Shown: positions 1-7,422 of the stretch, piece after piece
Numbering within the stretch: the stretch's first letter is position 1
Layout: every line of letters begins with the position of its first letter
Assembly (NCBI GenBank): GCA_947473805.1
Contig: CANJGB010000016.1
Span: forward strand, 16,642 to 80,641
DNA: 64,000 nt
From: Alphaproteobacteria bacterium
GTDB taxonomy: Bacteria > Pseudomonadota > Alphaproteobacteria > Ferrovibrionales > Ferrovibrionaceae
Direction of reading: 5' to 3'
The notes under the pieces: generated by a model
What the model saw: the letters and a program-made list of their open reading frames with translations, nothing else
Databases searched by the model: none
Told to the model about the DNA's origin: nothing
Made by a program: the position numbers and the translations under genes

Positions 1-1
1 T

Positions 2-373
2 GGGGGCGACATCAGCCTCGACACCGACGGACAGGTCGAACTGCACTTGCGCCCCAATGCAATGAAACGCGCCTTGACCAATCTGGTCGACAACGCGCGG
101 CGCCACGCGAAGCACGTCGCCATCGGGATGAAGACCCTGCAAAACGTGGTTGAGATCGTCATCGATGATGACGGACCGGGAATTCCGCCGGAAAGGCGAG
201 AGGAAGTCTTCCGTCCATTCTTCCGCCTCGACCCCTCGCGCAATCCGGCCACCGGCGGCGTCGGCTTGGGCCTGACCATCGCGCGCGACGTGGTGCGCGG
301 CCATGGTGGGGAAATCGTTCTTAGCGGATCGCCCTTGGGAGGACTACGGGTAGCATTACGCCTACCTCTGTGA
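2..373 (+). CDS. Sensor histidine kinase, C-terminal ATP-binding part (cut by window edge)
   Basis: The frame is already open at base 2, so the start and the sensor and dimerisation domains lie outside the window. The 123 visible residues form a GHKL ATPase domain. It has an N-box 'NLVDNARRHA', a G1 box 'DDDGPGIP', an F-box region 'FRPFFRLDPSRNP' and a G2 box 'GGVGLGLTIARDVV'. The 'FRLDPSRNPxTGGVGLGL' style is typical of alphaproteobacterial EnvZ-like kinases, which autophosphorylate on His and pass phosphate to an OmpR-type regulator. That regulator would lie upstream, outside the window. The kinase assignment is firm, the EnvZ-like label is an inference. Confidence 0.88.
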   Translation, partial: GGDISLDTDGQVELHLRPNAMKRALTNLVDNARRHAKHVAIGMKTLQNVVEIVIDDDGPGIPPERREEVFRPFFRLDPSRNPATGGVGLGLTIARDVVRGHGGEIVLSGSPLGGLRVALRLPL

Positions 374-502
374 CTATATTACTAGATTGTATTGACTAAT
401 CGTTCACTCTTATTAGCTTCCGACAGTTTTCCTGTAATTTATTAACCATAGGTTGGGTCAAAACAGCGAACGCGCTGTGATCCACACCAGCAGGGGAACA
501 TT

Positions 503-1240
503 ATGGCGCTCAGCGATGAAGACTTCGGTCTGCTGCAGACCAGCATCGACGCGATCATGGAACGGATCGCCGCCTTGCATCTTAACCTTCGGATCGAGCG
601 CGACTTTCACGCCCTTACCGACTTCCTGCGATCGACCGGCACGTCGATTATCAACACCACCTTCGACCCCTATTTCCATCCGGTGCCGGAGAACAGTTTC
701 TGGCTCCGCGTGCTGGATGAAGATGGCGTTACCGTCGCGACGCATGCCGAGACCATGTTCCTGACCGATGACTTCGTTTCGCTGATCGAGTCCGGCGAAC
801 TGTGGCGCTGGGCGGGTTCACCGCCGCCAGCAGGTGAATCAAATCCGGTGATCCAGCGGCCCCCTGTCCAGATCAAGGGCAAAGTCGCCTATGGCGGAAG
901 CATGTGGATAAATCCGGCGCAGCGCAAACTTGGACTGTCGCTGTACTTGCCGTATCTCAGCCGCGCGCTGTTCATGCGCAATTACGAAACGGATTTCCAC
1001 ACCGGCCTGGTTCTGGGCAGCCTCGGCCTGTCGTCGGTGCCCAAGCAGGGCTACGGCTTCACAAATGTCGAACCCTGCCTGACCGGCTGGTTCGCGCCGG
1101 CCGAGAAGCACGGCGTTGCGTATCTCTGCTACATGAACCAACAGGAATCCCTGAAGCAGTTCCAAAAACTGCCGCAGCATCCGCAATTTCCGGTGGTGAT
1201 AACACCCAATTTCGACGCGCGTCAGCGCCTCAAAGCCTGA
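503..1240 (+). CDS. Uncharacterised 245-residue protein
   Basis: I do not recognise this family. The start ATG follows a purine-rich ribosome site (AGGGGA) seven bases upstream. The protein has no signal peptide, no membrane segment and no metal or nucleotide motif that I can name. It is rich in aromatic residues and looks like a soluble cytoplasmic fold with alternating hydrophobic stretches. It overlaps by 11 bases, tail to tail, with the PAS-domain gene on the other strand. The 129-base upstream gap is AT-rich for this genome, as expected of its own promoter. Coding status is supported by length, ribosome site and GC3 pattern; function is unknown. Confidence 0.7.
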   Translation: MALSDEDFGLLQTSIDAIMERIAALHLNLRIERDFHALTDFLRSTGTSIINTTFDPYFHPVPENSFWLRVLDEDGVTVATHAETMFLTDDFVSLIESGELWRWAGSPPPAGESNPVIQRPPVQIKGKVAYGGSMWINPAQRKLGLSLYLPYLSRALFMRNYETDFHTGLVLGSLGLSSVPKQGYGFTNVEPCLTGWFAPAEKHGVAYLCYMNQQESLKQFQKLPQHPQFPVVITPNFDARQRLKA

Positions 1241-1751
1241 AGTCGGAAAATTCCCGGCGGTTGAAGCAGACCATCAGGGTGTCCACCTTGCGGCCGTCAT
1301 CGGCCAGCGGAAGAACAAGGCGACTGTAGCTGTGGCGGATCATGTCGATCGACATGATGACATGGTGAAAACTGGGCACACCCGTAAAGGCGACCGCACC
1401 ATAATCTTCCATCAGGGTGTCGCCCATGATCTTTGAACCGCACTGGTCGAGGGTGCGATTGTTCATCTTCTTCTCGACATCGGGCGGCACGCTGCCGCCA
1501 TGAAGGCGGACGCGATAGTTCTTTGGCGCGGGGTCGGACACGTCCACCATATGTGTCGTGCCAATGAGCGGGCGCAGTTCGAGAATGTCGATATCCTTGC
1601 GCGCGGGCAGCATGCCGCTGCGGCGTTTCGCCTGCCAATAGGCAAAGGCAGCGGCCAGCTTGGCATCCTCAGGCGGAATCTCGCCCAGCGCCACGCGACG
1701 ACGGCGCACGACGTCCTGGATGACATTCAGCTTTAAAGCGGTAACCACCAC
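1230..1751 (-). CDS. PAS-domain protein (PAS_5-like)
   Basis: This 173-residue protein resembles the small single-domain PAS_5 (PF07310) proteins that are frequent in alphaproteobacteria. Supporting stretches are 'AFAYWQAKRRSGMLPAR' followed by 'DIDILELRPLIG', then a short beta-rich core ending in 'YSRLVLPLADDGRKVDTLM'. No output domain (kinase, GGDEF or HTH) is attached, so it would sense or bind a ligand and work through a partner. It is monocistronic, and its 3' end overlaps the preceding plus-strand gene by 11 bases. Upstream at 1752-1761 there is a run of C on the plus strand. The family assignment is by pattern and moderately sure. Confidence 0.65.
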   Translation of the reverse strand: MVVTALKLNVIQDVVRRRRVALGEIPPEDAKLAAAFAYWQAKRRSGMLPARKDIDILELRPLIGTTHMVDVSDPAPKNYRVRLHGGSVPPDVEKKMNNRTLDQCGSKIMGDTLMEDYGAVAFTGVPSFHHVIMSIDMIRHSYSRLVLPLADDGRKVDTLMVCFNRREFSDFRL

Positions 1752-1867
1752 GCACCCCCCCCCCGACGGCCACTCCCGCCTAGGAACCGGACGATTGGAG
1801 CCTGAATGGGATTAATAGGGAGTTAACGGCCCGGCGAATCGGTCTGTTCCGGGCTGAGGTGGGAAAA

Positions 1868-2233
1868 TCAGAACATTCGACCACCATTGGGGACCGGCAA
1901 ATCCGGCGCCAGAAGCACGACTTCGCCTGCCGGGTCCGGCACCCCAAGGCACAAGACCTCGGACATGAACTTGCCGATCTGGCGGGGCGGAAAATTAACC
2001 ACCACCACAATCTGGCGGCCGATCAGGCGGTCAGGCTGGTAATGCCGGGTGATCTGGGCAGAACTTTTTCGGACGCCGATTTCACCGCCGAAGTCGACCA
2101 ACAACTTGATGGCCGGCTTGCGGGCTTCGGGAAAAGGTTCGGCGGCCACGATGGTGCCGACCCGGATATCGACCTTCAGGAACTCTTCGAAGAAGATGGC
2201 GGCCGCAACGCCCTCCGGCGACGCGGCCGTCAA
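1868..2233 (-). CDS. csaA: CsaA-like tRNA-binding domain protein
   Basis: The 121 residues match the CsaA / Trbp111 type OB-fold. The motif 'FLKVDIRVGTIVAAEPFPEARKPA' is split by family convention into 'KVDIRVGTI' and the loop after it, then 'ARKPAIKLLVDFG' and 'GRQIVVVVNFPPRQIG'. Family members bind the outer corner of tRNA and have been proposed to have export-chaperone activity. Usual length is about 110 residues, so the chosen start gives roughly ten extra N-terminal residues. The gene lies only 7 bases after the phasin stop and is likely co-transcribed with it. The family call is strong; the role here is inferred. Confidence 0.85.
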   Translation of the reverse strand: MTAASPEGVAAAIFFEEFLKVDIRVGTIVAAEPFPEARKPAIKLLVDFGGEIGVRKSSAQITRHYQPDRLIGRQIVVVVNFPPRQIGKFMSEVLCLGVPDPAGEVVLLAPDLPVPNGGRMF

Positions 2234-2240
2234 TTCCCGA

Positions 2241-2807
2241 CTACTTCTTGGCCTTGGCGGCCGTCGCCTTCAACTCGTCCAGGCTTTCGACAACGCGCTT
2301 GTTGATGATATCGAACGCCTCGGTATTGGCCTTGGTCGTCAACTCGGCCAGTTCGCGCATATTGGCCAGCGCCTTCTCGAACGCGGTCTTGGCGAAGTCG
2401 GCCTGCTTGGAGGCATTGGCTTCCGGGCTGGTGCCGCCGCCCATCATGCCCTTCATGGCAGACTGGGCCTGCTCCATGGTCTCCTTGAAGATCTCGGCCT
2501 GGCGCTTGGCCACTGCCTGGAAGCCTTCGGTCGCCAGCTTGTTGGCCTGGCTCAGGGCCTCGAAATTGCGCTTCTGCGACGCCATGACGCCATCCATGTC
2601 GAGGTTCGGCATCTTGCCGAACTCGCCCATCATCTTCGTCATGTCCGGCATTTTGCCGAAGTCGCCCATCATCTTGGTCATGTCGGGCATCTTGAAGTCG
2701 CCCATCATCTTGGTCATGTCCGGCATTTTGCCGAACTCAGGCATCTTGAAGTCGCCGAACATCTTGGTGAAATCGCCACCCATAAACGGAAATTCTGCTT
2801 TTGCCAT
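2241..2807 (-). CDS. Phasin family protein with Met-rich N-terminal repeats
   Basis: The C-terminal two thirds (about residues 75-188) is a charged amphipathic helix typical of phasins (phasin_2, PF09361), which coat polyhydroxyalkanoate granules: 'SQKRNFEALSQANKLATEG', then 'FKETMEQAQSAMKGMMGGG' and an Ala/Lys-rich tail. The N-terminus is unusual: residues 10-66 hold about four copies of a 12-13 residue unit close to 'GKMPDMTKMMGDF', the last three nearly identical. Ordinary family members carry one such segment as I recall them. A good sigma-70-like promoter and an overlapping palindrome precede the gene, and csaA follows. Granule binding is inferred from the family; the function of the repeat is unknown. 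Confidence 0.87.
   Translation of the reverse strand: MAKAEFPFMGGDFTKMFGDFKMPEFGKMPDMTKMMGDFKMPDMTKMMGDFGKMPDMTKMMGEFGKMPNLDMDGVMASQKRNFEALSQANKLATEGFQAVAKRQAEIFKETMEQAQSAMKGMMGGGTSPEANASKQADFAKTAFEKALANMRELAELTTKANTEAFDIINKRVVESLDELKATAAKAKK
2610..2780 (-). repeat. Tandem repeat encoding the Met-rich phasin N-terminus
   Basis: The DNA encodes an imperfect unit of 36-39 bases repeated about four times in frame. At the protein level the units are at residues 10-21 (diverged), 28-38, 40-50 and 53-63. On the plus strand the repeated words are 'catcatcttggtcatgtc' and 'cggcattttgccgaa'. All units keep the reading frame, so copy number can vary by slippage without killing the gene. Confidence 0.85.
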
Positions 2808-2849
2808 CAGGGCCCCCAGGGTTGGTCGCCGCCACGTCCCACCGTATTA

Positions 2850-2864
2850 TGTTGCGGCGCAACA
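2850..2864. promoter_or_regulatory. 15-bp palindrome at the phasin transcription start, candidate repressor operator
   Basis: The sequence TGTTGCGGCGCAACA is a perfect 15-base palindrome around a central base. It sits 8 bases downstream of the -10 hexamer, over the expected start of transcription. Phasin promoters in alphaproteobacteria are repressed by PhaR, whose sites contain TGC/GCA half-sites, and this palindrome fits that pattern. The identity of the repressor is an inference; the TetR protein encoded just upstream is the other candidate. Confidence 0.5.
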
Positions 2865-2872
2865 ATGCTACC

Positions 2873-2901
2873 AATCTAGGCACTTGAATCATTCGCGTCA
2901 A
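2873..2901 (-). promoter_or_regulatory. Promoter of the phasin gene
   Basis: On the minus strand a -35 hexamer TTGACG (2901-2896) is separated by 17 bases from a -10 hexamer TAGATT (2878-2873). Both match the sigma-70 consensus at five of six and four of six positions, and spacing is ideal. It lies directly after the TetR stop codon, so the phasin gene has its own start of transcription near 2866. Confidence 0.65.
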
Positions 2902-2918
2902 GCCGACTGTGGACAAAC

Positions 2919-3533
2919 TTACGTAGCGGACTCGGCAGTTTTCCTAGGACGGTGGAACCAGTTGACCAATGTTTCAGCACGTCCAAGGCCACTGTCCAGC
3001 CGGGCCATGGTCTTCCCCATATCCTCGCTCTCGTCCGTCAACCAGATGCGAACGGCGTCGGCATAAACCAGTCCCAGGCCCTTGCGGCGCAGCAACCCGG
3101 CGGGTCCGTCGGCCGACACTCCAGCCAGTTCCAGCGCCCAGCCCAGCGAGCGGCCGAGCGAGGCGCCGCCAGCCAGAACGGCGCAGGGATCCAAGGCGCT
3201 GTCGCGGATAACCCTGCGCAGCCCCTCCCGATAGGGGCGCAGCAAATCGAAGCGTGCCATGAGCACGGCGAAAAGACGGTCTCGCACCGGGTCGTCGTCT
3301 GTTCCCGCCGCGGCCAGCATGGCCGCATCGGCGCGACGGGACAGTTCGGCCAGGATGGCGTTCTTGGCGGGGTATTGGCGGTAGAGGTCGGCCAGCGTCA
3401 GGCCGGCGGCAGCCGCAATGTCGGCCAACGTGGTGTGACGCCAGCCCTGCTGGGCGGCAAGTTCCAGCGCCGCGTCGACCACGTCGCGTGTCGCCTCGCC
3501 AACCGTTGATTTCCGTTTTGCCTTGGCCGCCAT
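2919..3533 (-). CDS. TetR/AcrR family transcriptional regulator
   Basis: The 204-residue protein has a TetR-type helix-turn-helix near residues 15-60 ('AALELAAQQGWRHTTLADIA', then 'LTLADLYRQYPAKNAILAEL'). The remainder is an all-helical ligand and dimer domain, here without a recognisable ligand signature. It begins with a basic tail 'MAAKAKRKS'. The gene is upstream of the phasin-csaA pair on the same strand and downstream of proC. Local control of the phasin promoter at 2850-2901 is possible but unproven. Confidence 0.8.
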   Translation of the reverse strand: MAAKAKRKSTVGEATRDVVDAALELAAQQGWRHTTLADIAAAAGLTLADLYRQYPAKNAILAELSRRADAAMLAAAGTDDDPVRDRLFAVLMARFDLLRPYREGLRRVIRDSALDPCAVLAGGASLGRSLGWALELAGVSADGPAGLLRRKGLGLVYADAVRIWLTDESEDMGKTMARLDSGLGRAETLVNWFHRPRKTAESAT

Positions 3534-3578
3534 AGGAACCTCCAGAGTTCCCCCGAGCGGATGATAGGCCCGTCCGTC

Positions 3579-4394
3579 CTAGCTGGCGAGTTCGCGTGAA
3601 CGGCGGGTGGCGGCGGCAACCGCGCGGGTCATCAGTGTCGGCAAGCCATCAGGCGCCATCATCACTTCGAGCGCCGCCTGGGTGGTGCCGCCGGGACTGG
3701 TGACGTTCTTGCGCAACTGGGCCGGATCGTCGGCAGAGCGTGCCGCCAGTTCGCCGGAACCGGCGACGGTCGCCCGTGCCAGCCGTGCTGCAAGGTCGGG
3801 CGGCAGGCCGGCCGCAACGCCAGCTTGGGCCATGGCCTCAATCAGCAGGAAAACATAAGCCGGGCCGGAACCGGATACGGCGGTGACGGCATCAAGCAGC
3901 GCCTCATCGCCGACCCAGACCACCTCGCCTACCGCCTCCAGCAGGGCGGTACAGGCTGTCTTCATGTCAGACGTTATCGAGGCGTTGGGCACGGCGACGG
4001 TAATGCCGCGGCCGACCGCCGCCGGCGTGTTCGGCATGGTGCGGACGAGTGCGGCGTTGCCCAATCCGCGCTGCAGCGACGCCAGAGTCTTGCCGGCAGC
4101 AATGGAGAGGAAACAAGCCGAGCCGGCAAAACGGGCATAGGCCGGGATCACGGCATCCATCGCCTGCGGCTTGACCGCCAGCAACACCACCGCGGGGCGA
4201 TAATCCGCCGGCAGGCCGGCCGCGTCGTCGAGCACCTGCACGCCCAACTGCCGCGCTGCAGCCGCCTGGTCGGGGCCGGGTTCGATGACGGTAACGGATT
4301 GGGCAGGCGTGCCGCGCGCCAGCCAGCCAGCCAGCAGCGCGCGGCCCATATTGCCGCACCCGACGAGCAGGAGCGGCCCGATGCCCCCGGTCAT
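3579..4394 (-). CDS. proC: Pyrroline-5-carboxylate reductase
   Basis: ProC reduces 1-pyrroline-5-carboxylate to proline with NAD(P)H, the last step of proline synthesis. The 271-residue length is normal. A Rossmann motif 'LLVGCGNMGRALL' is at residues 8-20, the cofactor region has 'VVLLAVKPQAM', and the conserved C-terminal dimer and substrate segment reads 'TSPGGTTQAALEVM' with 'VSGSGPAYVFLLIEAM' before it. It lies 23 bases after the YbjN gene on the same strand, an arrangement often seen in alphaproteobacteria, so they are likely co-transcribed. Confidence 0.95.
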   Translation of the reverse strand: MTGGIGPLLLVGCGNMGRALLAGWLARGTPAQSVTVIEPGPDQAAAARQLGVQVLDDAAGLPADYRPAVVLLAVKPQAMDAVIPAYARFAGSACFLSIAAGKTLASLQRGLGNAALVRTMPNTPAAVGRGITVAVPNASITSDMKTACTALLEAVGEVVWVGDEALLDAVTAVSGSGPAYVFLLIEAMAQAGVAAGLPPDLAARLARATVAGSGELAARSADDPAQLRKNVTSPGGTTQAALEVMMAPDGLPTLMTRAVAAATRRSRELAS

Positions 4395-4417
4395 GACAGA
4401 TCAGGGGTCATGTCGGA

Positions 4418-4921
4418 TCAGGCTTCGCCGACGGTTTCCAGCATCGCGGCGGCCACCGCTTCCTCGGCCGTCTTCCCACCCCAGATCAGGAACTGGAAGG
4501 CCGGGTAGAACCGCTCGCATTCTGACAGGGCGATCTCAACCAGATCCTCGACCTGTTCCGACGTGGCGCCAATGCCGCCGCGCAGCAGCAGCGCGTGACG
4601 AAACAGGACCAGGCCCTCGTCGCGCCAAAGGTCGAAATGGCCGACCGGCATCTTCTCGTTGATAAATACCAAGAGAGAATGCATGTCGCGGCGGCGCTTC
4701 TCGGGCACCTTCATGTCGAAGGCGCAGGAGAGGTGCATGGCGCCGATCTCTTCGCGCCACGAGAACCAGAGCTGGAATTCGCAGTAATTGCCGCCGATCC
4801 CGACGGTCAGTTCATCGTCACCCTGGCGGTCGAACGCCCATTCATGCTCGACCACCAGCTGTTCGATCATGTCGAGCGGGTTCATCGGCGCAGCCTCGGT
4901 GTGCTCCATCAAAATCGACAT
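4418..4921 (-). CDS. YbjN domain-containing protein
   Basis: This 167-residue acidic protein matches the alphaproteobacterial YbjN family (PF10722), a fold related to type III secretion chaperones with unknown biochemical role. Typical features are 'EHEWAFDRQGDDELTVGI', a central 'CEFQLWFSWREEIGAMHLSC' strand pair, 'LLVFINEKMPVGHFDLW' and an acidic C-terminal 'ALSECERFYPAFQFLIW'. I chose the ATG at 4921 because a GGGGGAG ribosome site lies just upstream and because longer starts add low-quality sequence. It precedes proC in the same operon. Confidence 0.85.
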   Translation of the reverse strand: MSILMEHTEAAPMNPLDMIEQLVVEHEWAFDRQGDDELTVGIGGNYCEFQLWFSWREEIGAMHLSCAFDMKVPEKRRRDMHSLLVFINEKMPVGHFDLWRDEGLVLFRHALLLRGGIGATSEQVEDLVEIALSECERFYPAFQFLIWGGKTAEEAVAAAMLETVGEA

Positions 4922-5106
4922 GGCGATGGGTTCTCCCCCGGTGACGATCTGGTGGTGAAAGAGGCCGACAGGGACGGGCGCGAAAAAGGCCGGAAACCTG
5001 CCGCGAACCATAGATATGGGTGTCGAACGCCGCTAAACACCATAGATTTAGACTAGAAAGGACGAAATCCCAGCGCAAGCCCAGAATGATGACGGCGGTG
5101 ATTTTT

Positions 5107-5146
5107 TTCCGGAGTCGGGCGCTAAATTCCGGAGTCGGGCTCTAAA
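5107..5146. repeat. Two tandem copies of a 20-bp unit at the ubiK stop codon
   Basis: Bases 5107-5126 and 5127-5146 are the same 20-base unit (TTCCGGAGTCGGGC followed by KCTAAA) with one mismatch at 5121/5141. The second copy supplies the stop codon of the minus-strand UbiK gene at 5142-5144, and the first copy would supply an identical in-frame-length stop 20 bases on. A run of T precedes the repeat at 5102-5108. Confidence 0.85.
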
Positions 5147-5435
5147 AAGGACCAGCGCCCGGTTCGGACGGCGCCGTCCGTGCTTCGAGTGCAACCAGGC
5201 GTGCCTCGAGACTCACCACCTGCCCGGCCAGCCGCTCGTTCTCGGCTCGCGCTGCGGCTGCCATAGCCTGAACCACGTCGAACTCCTCGCGGCGGACGGC
5301 GCCCATCTCGGCTAATAGTCGTTCGACCTGCTGGCGGACCGCCTGCTGTGCCTCGGCCGCGACGCCTTGCACCGCCCCGGCGGCACCTGACGCAAGACGG
5401 GCGAGATCGTCGAGGAAGCGGTTGTCGGTCTGCAT
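5142..5435 (-). CDS. ubiK: UbiK/BMFP accessory factor-like coiled-coil protein
   Basis: This 97-residue protein matches the UbiK (YqiC, BMFP) family. It begins with 'MQTDNRFLDDLARLASGA', has an Ala-rich amphipathic helix, then the hallmark 'VRREEFDVVQAMAAAARAEN' and a heptad coiled coil ending 'LVALEARTAPSE'. Family members bind membranes and assist ubiquinone biosynthesis under aerobic conditions by contacting UbiJ. It is transcribed away from lgt, with about 100 bases between the two starts. The start at 5435 follows a weak GGAGA site and gives the usual length. Confidence 0.85.
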   Translation of the reverse strand: MQTDNRFLDDLARLASGAAGAVQGVAAEAQQAVRQQVERLLAEMGAVRREEFDVVQAMAAAARAENERLAGQVVSLEARLVALEARTAPSEPGAGPF

Positions 5436-5538
5436 GAAAGTCTCCTGCGCTTCACCCAATATGGGGAAGCGACGCGGCCGGCGCAATGTCGGCCGGACGC
5501 GTTGCCGAACGGCGCGCTGCAGCCTATAAACCCCGCCA

Positions 5539-6342
5539 ATGTACGTCATCGCATTCCCGGCCATCGACCCCGTCCTGGTGCAGGTTGGCCCGTTCGCCAT
5601 TCGCTGGTACGCGCTGGCCTATATCGCCGGCATCGTCATCGCCTGGCAGATGATGATGCGCATGGCCACCTGGCCAGGCGCGAAATACACCCGCAACGAT
5701 GCCGATGACGCCCTGCTGTGGATGACGGCGGGCGTGATCCTCGGCGGCCGGCTGGGCTACGTCCTGTTCTACAAGCCGCTCTATTTCCTGAGCCATCCGC
5801 TGGAAATCGCCCAGGTCTGGCAGGGCGGGATGTCTTTCCACGGCGGCATGCTGGGCGTGGTTCTGGCCACCATCCTGTTCACGCGCCGGCGCAAGATTCC
5901 CCTGCTCAATTTCGGCGACCGGCTGGCGCTGGTGGCTCCTGTCGGCCTGTTCTTCGGCCGCATCGCCAATTTCATCAACGGCGAATTGTGGGGCCGGCCC
6001 AGCGAGGCGCCCTGGGCCATGATTTTCCCGAGCGGCGGCCCGTGGCCGCGCCATCCCAGCCAGCTGTACCAGGCCGCTCTGGAGGGCGTGGTCCTGCTGG
6101 CCGTGCTGTGGACTCTCCGCCGCCTGCCGGTGGCCCGGAACGATGGCTTCCTGACCGGCGCGTTCCTGACCGGCTATGGCGTGGCGCGCATCATTGGCGA
6201 ACTGTTCCGCGAACCGGACGGCCATCTTGGCTTCCTGTTCGCCCACATCACCATGGGCCAGGTGCTATCGCTGCCGATGGTTCTGATCGGACTGGCTATC
6301 ATCGCCTGGGCGCTTCGTGGCCGGACTCGCGGCGCAGCTTGA
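5539..6342 (+). CDS. lgt: Prolipoprotein diacylglyceryl transferase
   Basis: Lgt attaches diacylglycerol from phosphatidylglycerol to the lipobox cysteine of prolipoproteins in the inner membrane. The 267-residue protein has about seven hydrophobic segments. The family signature is clear: 'FHGGMLGV' with the essential His and Gly, 'FFGRIANFINGELWGRP' with the conserved Arg and Glu, and 'HPSQLYQAALEG'. Its 3' end overlaps the next gene by 26 bases, so the two are translated from one message. Lipoprotein substrates in this window include those starting at 10965 and 49361. Confidence 0.97.
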   Translation: MYVIAFPAIDPVLVQVGPFAIRWYALAYIAGIVIAWQMMMRMATWPGAKYTRNDADDALLWMTAGVILGGRLGYVLFYKPLYFLSHPLEIAQVWQGGMSFHGGMLGVVLATILFTRRRKIPLLNFGDRLALVAPVGLFFGRIANFINGELWGRPSEAPWAMIFPSGGPWPRHPSQLYQAALEGVVLLAVLWTLRRLPVARNDGFLTGAFLTGYGVARIIGELFREPDGHLGFLFAHITMGQVLSLPMVLIGLAIIAWALRGRTRGAA

Positions 6343-7372
6343 AGCCCTGATTGCGGCGCAGGGACCGATTCCGGTCTCGCGCTACATGGCCGAGGCGCTG
6401 TACCACCCCCGCGACGGCTATTACATGTCGATGCTGCCGTTCGGCAGCCTGGGCGACTACATTACCGCCCCCGAGGTCAGCCAGATGTTCGGCGAACTGG
6501 TCGGGCTGTGGTGCGTCGATTCCTGGCGGCGGCTGGACATTCCCCTCGTCGAGAGCGTCAGCCGTGACGAGCCTCCGCTGCTGATCGAGCTGGGTCCCGG
6601 GCGCGGCACGATGATGGCCGATATCCTGCGGACCACGCGCCGCTTCACGCCTTTCCAGGCCGCCTTAATCGAGATCAGCCCGCACCTGCGCGGCCTTCAG
6701 CGTAACGCGCTGCACGGCCTCGGCGTTGAATGGCATGACACGCTGGAAAAGGTGCCCGCAGCGCCGTTCGTGCTGGTCGCCAATGAGCTGTTCGACGCTC
6801 TGCCGATCCACCAGTTCGTGCGCCTGAGGGATGGGTGGCATGAGCGCATGGTCGGTCGCGGCCCGGATGGCGGGCTAGCGTTCGTCGCCGCGCCCGACAC
6901 GGTGCCGCTGGGTCTTGATGCCAATGAGGGCGACGTGGCCGAAACCTGCCCCGCCGGCGAGGCGCTGATGATGCAGATCGCCGAAAGGGTGGTGCGCGAC
7001 CGCGGCGTGGCGCTGGTGATCGACTACGGCCGCGCGGAAACGGGACCGGGCGCGAGCCTGCAAGGAATCAAGCGGCATCAACCGCATCCGGTGCTCGATA
7101 TGCCGGGCAGCGCCGACCTTACGGCGCATGTGGATTTTGCAGCTCTCGTCCGCGCTGCCCGCGCCGCTGGCGCAGAAGTGCATGGCCCGACTACCCAAGG
7201 CCATTTCCTGATGGCCCTGGGTCTGGCGGAGCGCGCAGGCGCGCTGCACCGCACGGGCGCCGAAAACATTGAGGCGGCCGTCGAAAGGTTGGCCTCACCG
7301 CAGCAGATGGGCACGCTATTCAAGGTGCTGGCCGTGGTGCCGCCAGGCTTTGGCCCACCGGCAGGGTTTTAG
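6317..7372 (+). CDS. MidA/NDUFAF7-type SAM-dependent methyltransferase
   Basis: The 351-residue protein matches the MidA family (COG1565, PF02636). The N-terminus has 'YMAEALYHPRDGYYM' and 'GDYITAPEVSQMFGELVG', followed by SAM motif I 'LIELGPGRGTMMADIL', then 'ANELFDALPIHQF', the family hallmark. The human homologue dimethylates an arginine of complex I subunit NDUFS2, so a role in NADH dehydrogenase assembly is plausible here. It starts with GTG inside the lgt coding region, an overlap of 26 bases, and the lgt-midA order is common in alphaproteobacteria. Confidence 0.93.
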   Translation: MAGLAAQLEALIAAQGPIPVSRYMAEALYHPRDGYYMSMLPFGSLGDYITAPEVSQMFGELVGLWCVDSWRRLDIPLVESVSRDEPPLLIELGPGRGTMMADILRTTRRFTPFQAALIEISPHLRGLQRNALHGLGVEWHDTLEKVPAAPFVLVANELFDALPIHQFVRLRDGWHERMVGRGPDGGLAFVAAPDTVPLGLDANEGDVAETCPAGEALMMQIAERVVRDRGVALVIDYGRAETGPGASLQGIKRHQPHPVLDMPGSADLTAHVDFAALVRAARAAGAEVHGPTTQGHFLMALGLAERAGALHRTGAENIEAAVERLASPQQMGTLFKVLAVVPPGFGPPAGF

Positions 7373-7422
7373 ACGCCTTCATCCCGTATAGGATGCATCG
7401 AGGATTTCCTGTGGAGGAACCG

